Source: Kaistia geumhonensis
Lineage (GTDB): Bacteria; Pseudomonadota; Alphaproteobacteria; Rhizobiales; Kaistiaceae
DNA: 64,000 nt
NCBI RefSeq assembly: GCF_030815145.1
Contig: NZ_JAUSWJ010000001.1
Coordinates: 4,082,501-4,146,500 of the forward strand
Direction of reading: 5' to 3'
Shown here in pieces: positions 62,961 through 64,000 of this stretch. The position numbers and the translations under genes were made by a program. The stretch's first letter is position 1, and each line of letters opens with the position of its first letter. A model generated the notes under the pieces. It was not told the origin of the DNA, did not search any database, and saw nothing but the letters and a program-made list of their open reading frames with translations.

Positions 62961-63869
62961 TCAGCCCGTCCGCGACACGGCGCCGACCGAGGGGGCGGCA
63001 AGGGCGACCGGGCGTAGCCACCATGAGGCGTGTTGCTCTTCGAGCGTCGCCGCCGCCCGACGCGCCGACTCGCTGTCGGGAAAGAGCCCGAAGACGGTGG
63101 CGCCCGACCCTGACATGCGGGCGAAGAGGCATCCCGGGCTGGCGGCCAGCCGATCCTCGACCGCCGCGATCACAGGCGCCTCCAGCCGGGCCGGGCCGGC
63201 GAGATCGTTGCGCGTCGCGGCCTCCAGGAAGGCGGCGAGCGCCGCCGCATCACGGAAGACGGGGAGCGCGTCCGGCAAGGGCGGATTGTCGGGCCGTTCG
63301 AGCCGCCGGAAGACGGCCGGCGTCGAGACGCCGATCCCCGGATTGGCGAGAACCATGTGGAAGGGCGGCAGCCCCTCCCAGGCGGTCAGCGCCTCGCCGA
63401 TGCCGCGGGCCCGCAGCGGCCGGCTGGCAAGGCACATCGGCCCGTCGGCGCCGAGCTTCATCGCACAGGCGGCAAGGCCGCTTTCATCCCGGATGCCGTT
63501 CAGCGCCGCGAGCAGCCGCAGCGTCGCCGCCCCATCCGCTGAACCGCCACCGATGCCGGAGGCGAGCGGCAGGTTCTTTTCGAGGCGGAGTGGAGGGATC
63601 GCGGCGCCCGGATAGTGGGCCGCGAAGATCATCGCGGCGCGCAGGACGAGATTGTCCGAACCGGCGGCGAGGCCGGCTGCGAACGGCCCCTCGATCGCAA
63701 GCGGCGTCGCGACGGGCGCCGCCGGTACCGCCTCGATCATGTCGCCGAACGCGGCGAACACGACGAGGCTGTCGAGGCTGTGATAGCCGTCCGGCCGGCG
63801 GCCGACGACATGCAGCGCCAGATTGATCTTTGCCGGCGCCAGAGCGCGCGCGAGCGGAGCCGATGCCAC
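62961..63869 (-). CDS. ispE: 4-(cytidine 5'-diphospho)-2-C-methyl-D-erythritol kinase
   Basis: A 302-residue GHMP kinase of the MEP isoprenoid pathway. The substrate-binding start APAKINLALHVVGRRPDGYHSLDSL, the ATP-binding loop NLPLASGIGGGSADGAATL and the closing SGSGATVFGLF are all present. It belongs to the same pathway as ispH here. ATG 63869 begins the conserved protein directly. Confidence 0.96.
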   Translation of the reverse strand: MASAPLARALAPAKINLALHVVGRRPDGYHSLDSLVVFAAFGDMIEAVPAAPVATPLAIEGPFAAGLAAGSDNLVLRAAMIFAAHYPGAAIPPLRLEKNLPLASGIGGGSADGAATLRLLAALNGIRDESGLAACAMKLGADGPMCLASRPLRARGIGEALTAWEGLPPFHMVLANPGIGVSTPAVFRRLERPDNPPLPDALPVFRDAAALAAFLEAATRNDLAGPARLEAPVIAAVEDRLAASPGCLFARMSGSGATVFGLFPDSESARRAAATLEEQHASWWLRPVALAAPSVGAVSRTG

Positions 63870-63883
63870 GGAAGAACTGCGCG

Positions 63884-64000
63884 CTACGGCGTCGTGACCT
63901 TCGGAACCTCGATCACGAAGCCGGGGATGAGCCGGTTGGGATTGCGCAGCTTGCCGCGATTGGCCTCGATGAGCTTCATGTAGAGCTCGCCATTGCCATA
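63884..64000 (-). CDS. C-terminal end of a LysM-domain protein (cut by window edge)
   Basis: The last 38 codons of a gene that enters from the right edge, read up to a TAG at 63886-63884. The sequence YGNGELYMKLIEANRGKL, NPNRLIPGFVIEVP is the final part of a LysM peptidoglycan-binding domain followed by a short tail. The rest of the protein lies outside the window, so its other domains and function are unknown. Confidence 0.8.
   Translation of the reverse strand, partial: YGNGELYMKLIEANRGKLRNPNRLIPGFVIEVPKVTTP

Overview
The window is a gene-dense, high-GC stretch of an alphaproteobacterial chromosome, most likely from the order Hyphomicrobiales (Rhizobiales). The evidence is the cytochrome aa3 cluster in the order ctaC-ctaD-ctaB-coxF-ctaG-ctaE-DUF983-surf1, a split glycine decarboxylase (gcvPA and gcvPB), a CcrM-type GANTC methylase, an F0 operon with paired b' and b subunits, an IalB-family protein, a DciA-DsbA-SMC cluster, and DUF1284 and DUF2147 proteins. 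I cannot name the genus from the sequence alone. I found no phage, integrase, insertion sequence, CRISPR array, rRNA or tRNA. This is essentially a housekeeping region with a few accessory genes.

Layout. 1-4200 (minus strand): the start of prs, a lipoprotein, pgeF, a MidA-like methyltransferase and lgt. 4300-11900: small and mixed genes, namely a UbiK-like protein, a GIY-YIG protein, pirin, xseB, marC, a histone-deacetylase-like amidohydrolase, a Sua5-type tRNA t6A synthase, a DnaJ/CbpA-like chaperone, a surface lipoprotein, pdxH and a DUF2147 protein. 12000-14800 (minus): tldD, a PNPOx-fold protein and ialB. 15095-21700 (plus): the cytochrome c oxidase structural and assembly genes. 21700-32700: yqgE, a DsbD-alpha protein, a peroxiredoxin, then a minus-strand block rnhA-thrB-ispH, a GGDEF/EAL sensor, a GNAT acetyltransferase, an M16 peptidase and thrC. 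32883-38673 (plus): a lipoprotein, then a promoter, a tandem glycine riboswitch and gcvT-gcvH-gcvPA-gcvPB. 38677-45785: DUF1284, HAD and VWA genes (minus), ccrM (plus), then the minus-strand run mutY-HAD-DUF1993-GH114. 45908-54140: a divergent pyruvate kinase (plus), a repeat pair, an ABC-F gene with an upstream leader ORF, smc, a DsbA-like protein and dciA (minus). 54399-57207 (plus): the ATP synthase F0 operon atpI-B-E-F'-F, with a good promoter upstream and a clear terminator. 57225-64000: rnhB, a NYN-LOTUS protein and a PA0069-type radical SAM protein (minus), a glycosyltransferase and a flavin oxidoreductase (plus), then moaB, ispE and the end of a LysM gene (minus).

The dominant theme is aerobic energy metabolism: terminal oxidase, oxidase assembly, ATP synthase, glycine cleavage and PLP supply. 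The items most worth a second look are regulatory or divergent rather than a new multi-gene system. They are a perfect 10-bp inverted repeat just upstream of the atp promoter, the ABC-F gene that lacks a Shine-Dalgarno sequence but is overlapped by a 40-codon leader ORF, the pyruvate kinase with a helical N-terminal extension and altered potassium ligands, the NYN-LOTUS protein, a 3 x 18-bp tandem repeat across the gcvT stop codon, and an inverted REP-like pair. Several genes appear to use GTG or TTG starts (prs, ctaC, thrC, atpB, the EAL gene, the DsbA and DsbD-alpha genes, DUF1284).
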